64,000 nucleotides of DNA from Todiramphus chloris collaris (taxonomy: Eukaryota; Chordata; Aves; Coraciiformes; Alcedinidae). Position 1 is the first letter of the stretch; each line of letters begins with the position of its first letter. The translations under genes were made by a program, and so were the position numbers. Below, in pieces: positions 37,405-49,600 of this stretch. The stretch is taken from the NCBI GenBank assembly GCA_025345505.1, contig JANVCC010000270.1:5975513-6039512 (forward strand), written 5' to 3'. Below the pieces are notes generated by a model, which saw only the letters and a list, made by a program, of their open reading frames with translations, ran no database searches and had not been told where the DNA came from.

Positions 37405-37752
37405 CTTGCAGCCCAGAGGGCCAATTGTATCCTGGGCTGCATCAAGAGCAGCGTGGCCAGCAGGTCAGGGGAGGGGATTCTCCCCCTCCACTCCACTCTG
37501 GTGAGACCTCCCCTGGAGCACTGCGTCCAGTTCTGGAGCCCCTGTCACAGGAAGGCTATGGATGTGCTGGAACGTGTCCAGAGAAGGGCCACCAGGATGC
37601 TCAGAGGGCTGGGACACCTCTGCTATGGGGACAGACTGAGAGAGTTGGGGTTGTTCAGCCTGGGGAAGGTTGCGGGGAGACCTTATTGTGGCCTCCCAGT
37701 ATCTGAAGGGGGCTGCAAGAAAGCTGGGGAGGGACTTGTTAGGCAGTGAGAG
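37405..37752 (+). mobile_element. CR1 LINE internal fragment lacking its 3' end
   Basis: It closely matches the reverse strand of the CR1 at 57,417-58,135: shared words include LGCIKSSVASRSGEG-type coding, LHSTLVRPPLEHC and RRATRMLRGL. It has a short deletion where the related copy reads EKRRLRG. Unlike ordinary CR1 insertions it stops at about ggacttgttaggcagtgag, before the end of ORF2, and has no 3' tail. Confidence 0.93.
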
Positions 37753-38099
37753 CCTGTTTCACCCTCACCCCTGGATGCTGGGCAAAGTCCCCCAGAGTAA
37801 TTTTCCAGAGTCCGTACAGAATTTCTGATTCTTGATTTCCCTGTCCAGGCAAAATTGTGGAGTTTTGAAAGCTACACTTCCAAAATATAACCCAGGCCAT
37901 AGCTGCTTTGTAAGTGCTCTTTGTCTTCGTTTAAGCCTTGTTTAAATAAGTAAATAAGCTTTAGCAACAAGATGTATGACTGACTGACCCAAGAAGTAGT
38001 TTCCAGACCTGTCTTGCTAGAGATGTTAACCCTCTTAACTGGTTTTTCTAGGCTTGTGCATTGTGCTTGGTTAATACAACAACTCTTGGTATTGCAGTC

Positions 38100-38459
38100 A
38101 CTGTATGTGGATGCTGACAAGCTGCTAGCAGAGGGATTTTCTCAGGTTCTCACAATATTTGGTGAGAGTCCTGCCTTTCTCACACAAGTTATGAGAAACA
38201 GTAGGATGGTTTTTGTAAGCTGGACCAACACCTGGTGTTTTGCTGAGTTCTGTTTATGGTACATTGGAAAAATATTTTGAAATAGGTAGGACTTTAGCCA
38301 ATCCCCCTAGGAGATGGGTGATCACTGACCAACCACCCTATGGGGCTAGGGGATAGAAAACAGGATTATAAATCAATACAGTTGCTTCTTTTGCCTGCTC
38401 TTGCTGAATCTGTGTGTTGCTGCATCTCTCTGCTCCTGGTATAAACAGCGACAACTATA
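38100..38459 (+). mobile_element. Solo LTR, family B, plus orientation
   Basis: The LTR is 38,106-38,453 (348 bp), with ends TGTGGATGC...AGCGACA, the same family as the minus-strand copy at 31,287-31,633. The flanks are ACTGTA (38,100-38,105) and ACTATA (38,454-38,459), a 6-bp target duplication with one mismatch, suggesting some age. The AATAAA of the other copy is altered to attataaatc here. There is no internal retroviral sequence. The frame at 38,014-38,280 is LTR and flank, not a gene. Confidence 0.92.
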
Positions 38460-39174
38460 GTGATTAACTATAAGTAAACATGGGTTTTGTATATATATTT
38501 TTTTCTTATTCTGTAAGAGTAGAGCCATGTGTTACCCAGTTTCTGCCTCTTCTGAATTAATTAGAGCATGATGGTGTTTCCTGACTAATGAGGCAAGCAC
38601 TCATTTAGGTTCATATGTGGAAAGGTTTCTATCACTGTACAGATTTTTCCACAGCAGCAAGGAGCAGTTGGTGCAGTGTGATCAATAGAAGAAGCTGCAT
38701 TAAGAGCAACAATTATGCAGGGTGATAAACAGACCTAATTGAGCATGAAAGGTTTTGTAAACACAGACCCACTAAGCTGCATTTCTCCTGTTACTGGAGT
38801 GAGATTTTAGGGTTTTTTTTTCTTTGATGAGAGATCTTCATCTGTGTGTCTACTATTCTGTGGTGTCCAGGATCTTCTAAAAGAAGAGGCTCCTCAGAGA
38901 AACCCTGATGTATGACAGACTTAAGCTCTGCTGCATGCAGAACAGGGGTTAAAGGGTTTGCAGAAGTACGCTCTCCCTTTGCTACCTGCCTTGCCAGCAA
39001 TCTTGAGCTTCTTGAAAAGGGATTCTTTCTTCTCTCTCCATAGTCTGAGGTCAGCTGCAGAGGCCCCAGAGCTGGCAGCAAAAGGCTGTTCTTAATTGTG
39101 ACAGACTAATGCTGTTTGGTTTGCAGCAGCTCTGCTGCATGTTTCCCTTAAGGGAAGCAGTGACACGTGCTGCG

Positions 39175-39665
39175 TGTCTGGAATAAAGCTTATTTTCTTC
39201 CTCGTGGCTGGTACTGGGCTGTGTTTCGGAATTAGGATGAGGATTATGGTGGGAACACCCTGATGTTTTAGTTGTTGCTAGGCAGTGTTTATATGAAATC
39301 AGGGACACTTCAGCTTCTCGTGCCCTGACAGTGGAGGCTGGGAGGGGATAAGGACCTGGGAGAGGACACAGCCAGGACAGCTGCCCCAAATGAGCCAAAG
39401 GAGTATTCCATACCATGTGACATCCTCTCCAGTATATAAACTGGGAGGAGTTGGCTGGGGTGCATTGTGGCTCAAGAACATCACCTGGTTTGTATATTCT
39501 ATTATTATTATTTTCCCTTTCTTTTCTGTCCAATTAAGCTGTCTTTAACTGAACCCACAAAGTTCACTTTCCCCCCTCCCCTCTCTTCTGTCCCCCATCC
39601 CACTGGGGGTGAGGAGTGACCGAGTGGCTGTGGTGCTTTGTTGCCAGCTGGGGTTAAACCAGGAT
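39175..39665 (+). mobile_element. Solo LTR, family C (common avian ERV LTR type)
   Basis: The order of features matches a widespread avian LTR: tgtctggaataaagcttatt, cttcctcgtggctggtac, gatgttttagttgttgctag, ttccataccatgtgac, a TATA box tatataaac at 39,433-39,441, the transcribed region with aattaagctgtctttaactg, and the end gccagctggggttaaacc. The terminal CA is mutated and no target duplication is evident. Internal retroviral sequence is absent. Confidence 0.85.
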
Positions 39666-39997
39666 GCTGGCTGAGCACAGTCCTGTCACCAAAGCAGAGT
39701 TTCATTGGCTATGTTTTTATGGTATGTCAGGCTGTACCCCTGCTTGCCTCATCCAGCTCGGGATGATGGCTTTTGATATCCATCTTTCAAAAAAGGCAGG
39801 GTTCTCTTCATCTATTCTGCTCCTATTTTCCTCTTGGCTTGTGTTCTTCAGTATTTGTCCCTGTGTCAGATCTCTCTCTTCTGTCTTCTCCTTAGCTGTT
39901 CTTTTCAGCTACCCTCTTAACATGTTAAAGTGGAATAAACCCATCTATACTACAGAAAGGAAAGTTAAATAGAATATTGCTGACAAGTAATGGGACT

Positions 39998-40220
39998 AAG
40001 TTGCACCAGAGGAGGTTTAGATTGGACATGAGGAAAAATTTCTATACTGGAAGAGTTGTCAGGCATTGGAACAGGCTGCCCAGGGAGGTGGTGGAGTCAC
40101 CATCCCTGGAGGGGTTTAAAGAACCATGAAGATGTTGCACTTTGGGACATGGTTTGGTGGTCATAATAATGTTGGGTAGACAGTTGGGCTTGACTGTGTT
40201 CCAACCTTAATGATTCTGTG
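39998..40220 (+). mobile_element. CR1 LINE 3'-terminal fragment
   Basis: It starts in the last part of ORF2 (gaggtttagattggacatga), runs through the ggctgcccagggaggtggtgg block and the 3' UTR, and ends with a single attctgtg at 40,213-40,220. The coding part has frame breaks. Confidence 0.9.
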
Positions 40221-42893
40221 CTCGGGCTGGAGGAGAAAGCTGGGACACGTCGCCTGGCACTACCCAGCACTGCTGCACTACACGGCTTCCTAGGACAGAC
40301 CCTGAAAGCTTCTGTTGGAAAAAAGCCTAATCCGTGGAGGAGATCCCTTCCACTGCAAGAGCTGGAAAACAGTTTCCAGAGAGGTCCCTTACTCCCCTGC
40401 ACCCCTTGGGAGATTAGGATTGTCAAATTCAACAGAAGACTCATAAACCAGTGGAGAGGACAGTTAATTGGGAAGAGTTATAGGCTTGTGAGCAGGAATG
40501 TTTCTTAATTTAAAATGTCAGGGTATTCCCTAAAGGGAGACATTACTTCTTGTTGAAGCCTTAATTGGAGAGGGCTAATTTTCAGTGCTGGGACTAATAA
40601 TAATAATAGTAATAAAAACCTTCAGTCGTGACCAGGAAGAGAGCTATTTAAATATCACAAGCTGTAAAAGTGTCGGGAACACTGTTTTTACCTTTCTCTC
40701 CTGAGGTCACAGAAGAGACTGAAAGGTGGACAGCAGCACTGGGCAGTAGTGGGGAGGTGTTTTGCCTCTTATTAACTGGGTAGGACTTCTTACTCTTTCA
40801 CCAGTCCCCATATCTAGCTCAGAAGGGCACTGCTTTCTGTAATGACTTCTTCATAACACCGATGAGGCAACAAAATCCAACTTTAGAGGCCTCTGTCTGC
40901 ATGAGAATGTCAGGTGGCAGAAGCCTTTCAGTCAAATATCGTAAGCCTAAACATTCACTTGATGGACATTCCATAACTGGAAGTGCCAGGCAGGGTTAAA
41001 TGTGCTCCAGTCCTGCCAGCAGCTGCTGCCTGCCTGGGATGAGGGACCCATGGGAGCTGTGATCACAAGGGATGCAAGGGAGGATTTTTGGATGGAAGAG
41101 TGGCAGAGGGTGGTAGTGTGAGATTTCCATGGCAACAGGGTGTCTGACTATGGGTCATCTATGACTCCAGTGCAGAAATAACTCCTCAAGCCTTCTGTGA
41201 ATAAATATGTGCCTGGAGCTTGATCCTTCACTGGTCTAAGTTCAGATTTGTGGTTGCTTTTGATATATGACTCATGCTGTGAACATATAGCTTGTGGAAA
41301 AGGGGAAAATAATTTACAGTTCCCTGATACTTTCCTACACTTTTTAGGAAATCTGTCTCTTTTTATATGAGATTTTTTTTTTTTTAATGCAAATGTAAGT
41401 TCCTGAACTTATAATAATTTATAACATGTAGGTTTTGTTTATGACATCTGGCACATCTGTTAGGAAAATCTCCCATAACTTACAGTTCATAAGAGCAAAG
41501 GAAGAAATATCTTAAATCAAATGCTTTGACTGAAATTCTAACTTCTGGAGAGCATTCCTGAAGGCAAATCCTATTTTGCATCATGTGTGATGCTTTTAAA
41601 AAAGCCTGGGCTCCACTGCTTAGAATTACAATGGCTCCCTATTTGAGTTAACTTCAGTGGTTGGAAATAAGGCTAGAAAATTGATTGCAAAGTGATGCTG
41701 ACAGTTAAGCCAGTTGAAGTGCATAAAGCTATAGGTATTTGACCAAAAAAACCCCAAAGCAAAACAGAGAGAAGAAATGGAAAAATCCAATCTAGTTCTC
41801 TTTCCTGTGCTAAGATTCAAGGTAGATTTTAACTAACTTGTGACACCGTGCTTTTCATGTCACACAATTTATTTTCTAAGCTTTTCAGTGTCCTAAATAG
41901 TATCCATCATCCCTTTGGTTTCCGTGGCAACTGAGGCAATCAATTCAATGACAGTTTCAATGACATGGAAAAGCATCAGCTTCCAGAGGTATGGACAGAA
42001 GTACAAAAAGCAGGTAGGCTGGAATCTCTTTGTTTGCAGACCAGCTTTATTTCTTTCTCCGGTCCTTTCTGTTTTATTAGTTCCGAGGCATGTGATTAAG
42101 CACAAATCTCTTCAAACACTGTTGTGCTTGTGCATCAGTGATTCTTGATGCTGACTCTAAAGGATTCTCAGATCCACTCAGCCCAGCTGTGATGAGCTTG
42201 ATATTTCAGCTTTACAGCCTGTAAACCTTCTTCATTTTGATGTTTCTGGATTGGATCTGTATATAGAACTTTCTTTTTTTGGAGTATTAATTAGAAAATT
42301 GCAGCATCAAGGTCATGCATTGACTTGGTCTAGAGGGCAGAGAAAGGGAGCCTGGTTGCTGCTGCTCTCTACATTCCTTCTCAACACAAAAGGTCAATGT
42401 GGGGTTTCTGTCACTCAGAACCTCTCTGAAGAACAAATTCAGCAAGCAAATAGAAGTGACAAACTGCTAATGTCCTTAAGTTGTCCTGCACTTCGGAAGG
42501 AAGATGATCTGCTTGGGAGATGTATTCCTTTCAGATGTCTATTATACATACACTTCTATACTTATATTATTTTCCAGAGGGACTTCTTTAGAGTCCTGCT
42601 GAAGCTTCAGTCCAACTCCAAGTACACTGCTGTTGGAAGAAAGGCTTCTCTTAATTTGCACTGCATTGTCAGTGCCAAAGTGCCAGGAAGGAAGGCAGTA
42701 GTGATATGGTGGTGAGTTATCAGAAAAGATCTATACTGTTTGCAGGAAGAGGCTTTTTTTTTCTTTATATAGTTTTTCTTAATTTCTTCCAAGTCTGACA
42801 ACTTGATGTACTCTGAAGAAATACAGCATGTAGGATGAAAACAGGGCTGTGTCAGCTGCTGCTCCTGAAGCACAGGCAAAACTGTTGTTTTGA
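40221..42893. other. Intergenic, no gene seen
   Basis: No gene supported. The plus-strand frame at 42,251-42,715 (154 codons) shows no domain, no splice context and no repeat identity, and I treat it as chance. An A7C4A3 tract lies at 41,745-41,758. Confidence 0.4.
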
Positions 42894-43590
42894 TCACAGA
42901 ATCTCGGAATGGTAGGGATTGGAAGGGACCTTGAAAGGTCATTGAGTCCAACCCCCCTGCCAGAGCAGGATCACCTGGAGCAGGTCACACAGGAACGTGT
43001 CTAGGGGGGGTTGCAATGTCTCCAGAGGAGACTTCACAACCTCCCTGGGCATCCTGGGCCAGTTCTGTCACCCTCACTGTGAAAAAGTTTCTCCTTATCT
43101 TTCCATTGAACCTCCTGTGTTCCAGCTTGCACCTTTGCCCTTTGTTCTGTCACTAGACATCACTTAGCAGAGCCTGGCTCCATCCTCCTGATGCTCATCC
43201 TTTACATATTTATAACCATGAATGAGGTCACCCCTCAGCCTCCTCTTCTCCAAGCTAAAGAGCCCCAGCTCCCCCAGCCTCTCCTCAGCAGGGAGATGCT
43301 CTGCTCCCTTTGTCATCTTTGTGTCTCTGCACTGGACTCTTTTGAACAGTTCCCTATTCTTCTTGACCTGAGGGGCCCAGAACTGGACACAATATTCCAG
43401 ATGTGGCCTGACCAGGGCAGAGTAGAGTGGGAGGAGAACCCCTGTTCACCCCTTCTGATCCACCCCAGGATGCCATTGGCCTTCCTGGACACGAGGACAC
43501 ATTGCTGGCTCATGGTCACCCTGCTGCCCACCAGGACCCCCAGATTCCTTTCCTCTATGCTGCTCTCCAACAAGTCAATACTTGTATTCA
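42894..43590 (-). mobile_element. CR1 LINE 3' fragment
   Basis: It begins on the plus strand with tcacagaatctcggaatgg and ggattggaagggacc, the reversed CR1 3' end, and extends about 700 bases into ORF2. The minus-strand frame 43,313-43,591 keeps the ORF2 words ERNLGVLV, KANGILGWI and GEQGFSSHS. The region nearer the 3' end carries several stops. Confidence 0.95.
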
Positions 43591-45524
43591 TTTAGATCCT
43601 TAAAAAGATTTTTTTTTTTTAATTAAAAAATTAGGGGCCTTATATTGAGCATCTTGAAGTGGGTGCAGAAGGTTCCTCAGGTTCCTGAGGAAACAAATGC
43701 ATGGCACACTTTGCTGAATTCTGCAGAACTCCAACACTTTCTGTATTAGTTCTACCAGTCCCTAAGCCCACGAGCATTGCCACCATGAGTAAGATTCCTT
43801 GCAGGTTTCTGAGTTGAGAGCTGGACAAATTTGGGTTGACGAGTCAGGCTTGCTCATTGTCATGAGTGCTGTTAATAGTCCTCACCCCCCTGAGGTAGCA
43901 GGACGCTGGAGAATGAATCACAGGCTTTTTTTGGGGATTTTGCTTTTCCCTGGATGCTTCATGATTCAGTTCCTATAGATGCCATGAATTAGCTGTGACA
44001 GGCTCAGACTGATGGCCGCGGAGAACTTTAATATTCCAACATAACTGAGCCCATGAATTTCAGAAAAAAAAAAATCTGAGAGTTTTCATTGTTTTACTAA
44101 TCTAGGTGTTGGAAGGTGCTCAACAGTCTCCCAGCACCATTTCCTTAGTTCTAGTGGGACTGCAGTGTGGCACTTGCCTGTCAGGATTTGTCCAAGCACA
44201 TGACCTCATGTGATTTGAGACAGAGGAGGAAAAGGTCTGGGGTTTTTTTTAAGCCCTTTGGAGTTGTTTCTCAATACCTCATGGAAGTGCTGACATTTTT
44301 CAACAGTTTTGGTTCGACCCTGGCATAAAGTAGAAGCGTTCATTGTGTGTGCAGGTTTTTCTTTTCCCTCTCTGATTCTAACTAACTTGCATATACTTGG
44401 ATACATACAGATCATCTATCATGTCCAAGTGGACTGGATAAGCATTTTTTCCCTAAAAGCTTTTTTTTATTTCTTCCCTCCTCTTTCACTTTTTTTTTTA
44501 CCTATCTTGGTATTTTTGGCAGAACTCATCACAACAGATCCAAGCACAGACTCTTTGACTTTCCCATTCCTTTCTACTGGTCGTTACTGGAATGAACAGC
44601 AGTTAGAGGGAATTGCATGTTATGGATTCAGTGTTTGTATGTGAACTTGTGATATAAAGTGATTTATCTTCCCCCTTTCCAGCATTTTTCCTGCAAGGAA
44701 GTGGAATAATTTTATACCACATAAATATCACTGGGAGTATGTTGGGTCTGCAAGGAGTAGTGGAATTGGAAGAACACTAGCTAACCTCTCATGTGAAATT
44801 TTTACCCAGTAAATTAATCTTCAAGCGTAGGTATATTTGCAGTAAGTGAAATGCTTACAGAAAGCATTGTATTTGAGAACTACCTGCAGCATCAAGATGT
44901 AATTGGCCTTGCAGTAACAGAGGGATGTTGATAAAAGCTTTCATGTCTTGTCCCACTCCACTAACCTTTGTAAGCCGTTTGGTTTTCTTGTTTGGTTTGG
45001 TTTGGTTTAGTTTTTTCCTTAGGAACTATATTAAATCTCAGGCACTGTATGGCACTACTTGTGTCAACCACCTCAATATAGATTTGGTGTTAAAACAGCA
45101 TCACTCCAAGAGCTCTGAGCAGTCATCCTTGACACGATAGGCTCTGTTAACTATCCTGTGAAATGAGCTTGTTGGAAGAAAACAGCCTGGAACAAGGAAT
45201 GAGTTAGTTTCCTGCCATCAGCCCTCCTTTGACAGCATACTCAGGCTGAGTTCTACTCTGGCAAAGTGTGGTAGAAATACACAGCTTGCTTGTCTGGAAG
45301 TGTTCACAGCCGCTGTTTTTAGCGGCTCTGCTGGGGAAGAGGTGCCATTAGCAGAGCAATGATCCTGCAAACAGCTCTCTTCTTGTCATCTCCCGTGTTG
45401 ATCTCTCAAACAACAACAAAAAAAAAAGAGGTGGATTTAAAAATAACAAGGAAGAAAAACTTTTTTTTTCCTCTTAGGAAGTCATTACCTGGCAAAAATG
45501 GGAGCTCTGGCATCTTTTCTTAAA
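43591..45524. other. Intergenic, no gene seen
   Basis: Short poly-T and poly-A tracts (for example 43,609-43,620) and a TTTGG run near 44,990-45,010 are present. There is no recognisable gene. Confidence 0.4.
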
Positions 45525-45592
45525 GCACCTTAAATCTGTTCTGTTCCTGGGTGAACAAGCACCTTAAATCTGTTCTGTTCCTGGGTGAACAA
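45525..45592 (+). repeat. Exact 34-bp tandem duplication
   Basis: Two identical adjacent 34-base units (45,525-45,558 and 45,559-45,592), each starting gcaccttaaatctgttctgt. The absence of any mismatch indicates a recent event or an assembly artefact. Confidence 0.95.
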
Positions 45593-45877
45593 GCTGTGCC
45601 CAGGTACCAGCAGACACATCTTGCTGTTCCTGTGCTCTTTGGGAGTGGCTGTCTTGCACTTCAAGAGCTGTTTGCTGGGGTGTTGCTGGCTTTCAGGGCT
45701 TCCTTTCCATTCTGTGCCCTGGTGAAGATTGACATAGACCACCCTGATGTGCTGGGGGAAGGAGCAGCTTGGATGGACTGCCTCTCTCCTCACTGTGCAG
45801 CATGGTATCTGGAATTTTTACAAGCACAGAGGAAACAGAACCAGGACAGTCTCTTGTTTCAACTTGTGCTGCTGTCA

Positions 45878-46604
45878 GGCTGTGTCAAGCCTTAGTGCTG
45901 GGCTGGCCGCTGGATGAATGACAGATGCTCTCTATTAACTTCTCTCCCTTCCCAAAGGGGAAGAGAATGGGAATAAGGGAGAGAGTTATGGGTTAGAAAA
46001 GAAAACTAAAGTGGCTTTAAACAAAATAATAATACTAAACTAGAATGTATACGAATATATACAAAACCAGTATCAAACCCAGCCCCCCTGATAACAATTA
46101 CTAGGTGACTACTGGTGCTCTGGAGCAGTCACTGGGGAAGTCCCAGCCTGGACTCAGTGGCAGATGGGAGTTGGATTCAGGAGCTGGATTCTAGAACTGG
46201 ACTCAGGATCACATGGATTTGGATCAAAGGCAGAATGGACAGAGTCCTCCTCGGATGCTGGCCAGTGGAGAGATTGCTGTTTGTGGTCACTCAGCTTTAT
46301 ACTGAATATGAGACACATGGGATGAAATAGTTCAGGGTGAGTTTAGAGTCAGCCTGTCCTGTCTGCTCCTTCCTGCAGGTGTGGCTTTTGGCTTTCTGCA
46401 CCCCCAGTGTGGTACAGAGACCCTGGTCTGAACCCCAGAGTGGGTGTTATCCCCAGAGGGAGTGTTATCACTGCTGGGAGCAGCCATTGCCTCTGAAAAT
46501 CTGCTGGTAACGTCAGAGAGCACAGGGAGTGAGAAGAGACTGAGCTGAAAAGTAGAATCACTGACCAGAACTGGTTCTGCTCTAACTCAAACCAGGACAG
46601 GCTG
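45878..46604 (-). mobile_element. Solo LTR, family A, with 5-bp target duplication
   Basis: The LTR is 45,883-46,599 (717 bp) on the minus strand, with ends TGTCCTGGTTTGAG...GGCTTGACA. It is flanked by GGCTG on both sides (45,878-45,882 and 46,600-46,604). It is homologous to the degraded copy at 6,965-7,690. Near the LTR 3' end a stem can form: CTCTCCCTT (45,942-45,950) pairs with AAGGGAGAG (45,975-45,983), with an inner cttccc/gggaag pair that the other copy also keeps. There is no internal retroviral sequence. A 5-bp duplication is typical of ERVL-like elements, but the class is not certain. Confidence 0.88.
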
Positions 46605-49600
46605 TCAAAGAGGGTTTCAAAATATCCTGTCAATTAACCTCACTGAAACTACTGGTGAAGGTTGAGCTAACTGTGTCCTCAAGGCTCTGTTAGTTGATTC
46701 ATTTCTGATTTGGAGAGACGTTAGTAGAACTGGCAGTGGCAAATTGCCTTCCTATCACTGCAACTGAAAATGTAAAATTGGATGATGGCTCTTACACTGT
46801 AAGATGTAAATTAAATTTATTTATTTAATTTAAATCCACCCCTTTTTTGGTGTTGTTGTTCTGTAGCCTTCTTCTAAAGAAAACCCATGATCCTTGAAAT
46901 TAATACTTTGAATCTTAAAACCTGTGATTTCATTGTTATCCATCCACAGCCTGCATGGTAAGGAGTTGATTATTCAGCACCTATTTGACAGATAGGAACT
47001 GAGCAGGGAGACTTTCCTTATATAACATTGATAGAAAAGCTGAAGTCGATGGAACATCCAGAGTGCTTGAGTAATGCTTTGCCATTGCAAGATTCATCAC
47101 TTTGGGTTCCTGAGACATCGTTTCCTATGGATAGTGCTAAATTTAGCATTCAGCTTCATTCCTTTTTCATTCACCTTCAGCCCCCAGTGAAATAGCATCG
47201 CCCTCCTACAGGTTCATTTGACAGCATGAAGCAGCAAAATGATCTGGTTCTAGAGTGTTTTAACCTTGTACTGTTAACAACCATAGCGCATTCTTGACAT
47301 AGTGATGTCAAAGTGCCTGTGGTCTCAGCAAGCCACAGAAACAGTCCGTGTCTTCTGAGGTTCCCAGAGTGCTAACCTGTGATTTCCACAGGAATTTCCT
47401 GCTCTCTTTTTAGAATAGCTGTTCAAAGATGACAGGTACTCCTTTTTTCAGAAACAGGCTTGGCAGTGATTAAAGGGACTGTTATTTTTGGGGAGGATGG
47501 GCAGAGGGGATGGGTCCTAGACCAAGTAGTGCTGCCAGTCTGTTGTTGCTAGCTCAGGCTACATCAGGGTTCGTTCATGCTTGTGAACATCAGGGATGTG
47601 GTTTGCAGGGTAACCTGAATGAAATGAGGTGTTTTTCCAACAGAGGTTCCTAACAGTCCTTTCTGGATGGCTGATGGCTTTCAGGGCTGCGGATGGGGAG
47701 ACAATAGTGCAGTTTAGATCTGTAATGATGTTTTTTACCTTTTTCTGGAACAAAATGTTATCAGTGCTGAAGTATTTTGTCAAGAAATATTTGACAAGTG
47801 CCACGAATGCTGTTTAATCTCCCCACCCTCCCAGAGCAGCTTGTATTTATTGTGGCTGTAAAGCCTGGTGATTAAACTGGCTGATGCACATAAAAGGGGT
47901 TTTTTTGGTTATCAGGAGAAACTTGCTTATTGACCATTCTTCTTCAGTAGCTTTTCCTCCACAGAAGCGAAGATGTTTCTACTTGGAAACATTTAGTGAG
48001 GGTAATACACATTTATCCAAGCAAGAATTGTTGCATACCCCTCAGCAATCGCCTTTTACAGCATTTAATTCATTCTCTAACCTCAAGCCAATGTAAAAGC
48101 ATTTCTCAAGAGCATTAAGCCTTGTAACGTTGCAAGCAATTGCATAAATGCACCCTTTGAATGATGACATCTGTTGCCTTTTGTTTATAGGTGCCTGTAG
48201 CATCTGGGATGCCAAAGATTCCCTTGAGGGCCATCTGACAGTGCACTGGCACGAGCAGGGACAAACGCGATGGTTTGTGCATTTCCTCTTGGCATTCCAC
48301 CCAGTGCCAGAGTATAAAGAATAAAGATGCTCCTGCCAGGACAAAATCAGGTTATATTATTTTATTGGTAACAGATATGAGAGCTCATGTGGACTTCTGT
48401 TAGCTTCTAGTAGTGTCTTGATGGATTACTAGGAGTTACAGAAATGGTATGAGGTGATCGTGGTCCAAAAAGCTCCATTTCCAGTATGCCAGAAATTTGA
48501 TTTAGAGTTGACTTCTGTGTAGTTCCTGTGTGTAGTATCTGTATTTGTCCATTCTTAAATCAAGTTTATAGCCAGAAAAGCGAAAAACAAACAAAAAAAA
48601 GAATGAATGCAACATAAGTGGTAGAGGGACTGGTAGTCCCTTGATGCAGGGAGGGGTCAAACTGTATCCCGTTGAACAAAACAGTGTATTTCCATGAGAA
48701 TCTCTTTCTCCACATGGAAGCTGAGGTTAACAGGACTGATCTCTGCTGTGAAGTACTTTAATGTATACCGATGAAAGAGCTAGGATAACATATAAGCTGC
48801 TATAAACTCCAGAGTGAAATTATGCCTCAAAATATAAATATTTAATTTGCCTTACTTTTCAGAGTATGTACATTCTGCTGAGACATCAGCATCTTTAAAG
48901 GGATAGATATGATAGGTCATTAATTACAAAATTAAATTTCACTGTCCCAAACTTATTTTTTCACTTAGTAAACACACAAAATATTTCCTTGAACAAATCA
49001 GTTCTTGGAAATTTTCATGTTGCATCCAAGAGATTTGTACTTCCTTTCACAAAGGAACAGCAAATTGAATCTCTCCAGGCTAATAAGAGAAAAGAAACCT
49101 TTAATTGCTTTTTTTCCTATGATTTAAAAAATGCCCTTAAAACTTTGAGAATCTTTTCACTGGATTTCAGAATAAACAGAATTTTGATCTGTCAGTATGT
49201 TTGCTTTTTCAGTGTTTTGTTGGTCTCTGTTTTGTTTTTCAAGTATAGGAGGAGTAGAATTATGTCCCAATACACAGAAGTTGGAATTTTAAGTACTATA
49301 TAGTCTAAGTACTATATAGAAGTATTGCTTCTGTGTAACATTTGAACCCAGTAGACTGAAATTAATTGGATTGCAAATAAAGATACTGAAGTGGATTTTG
49401 TAGTTTCTCAGATAGGATGGATGATAAGAAGCACTTGGTTAGGAAGACCAGAACTTGGGGGCACTGACATTGCCTGTGGGAAAGGCAGCAAAATGGAAAT
49501 CTACTGTGGATATATCTATATATTTCTATTTCAGGGATAATTATAGGCTAATTCATGTTAAGGTAGATGGATGACTTGGTTTACTTCATTACATTAAAGC

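Noticed and set aside
39166..39671. Possible target duplication (gctg-like words) around the family-C LTR
   Set aside because: The flanking hexamers gctgcg and ctggct do not match, and the LTR end is mutated, so no duplication can be claimed.
42251..42715. 154-codon plus-strand frame
   Set aside because: No recognisable domain or exon boundaries. Treated as chance.
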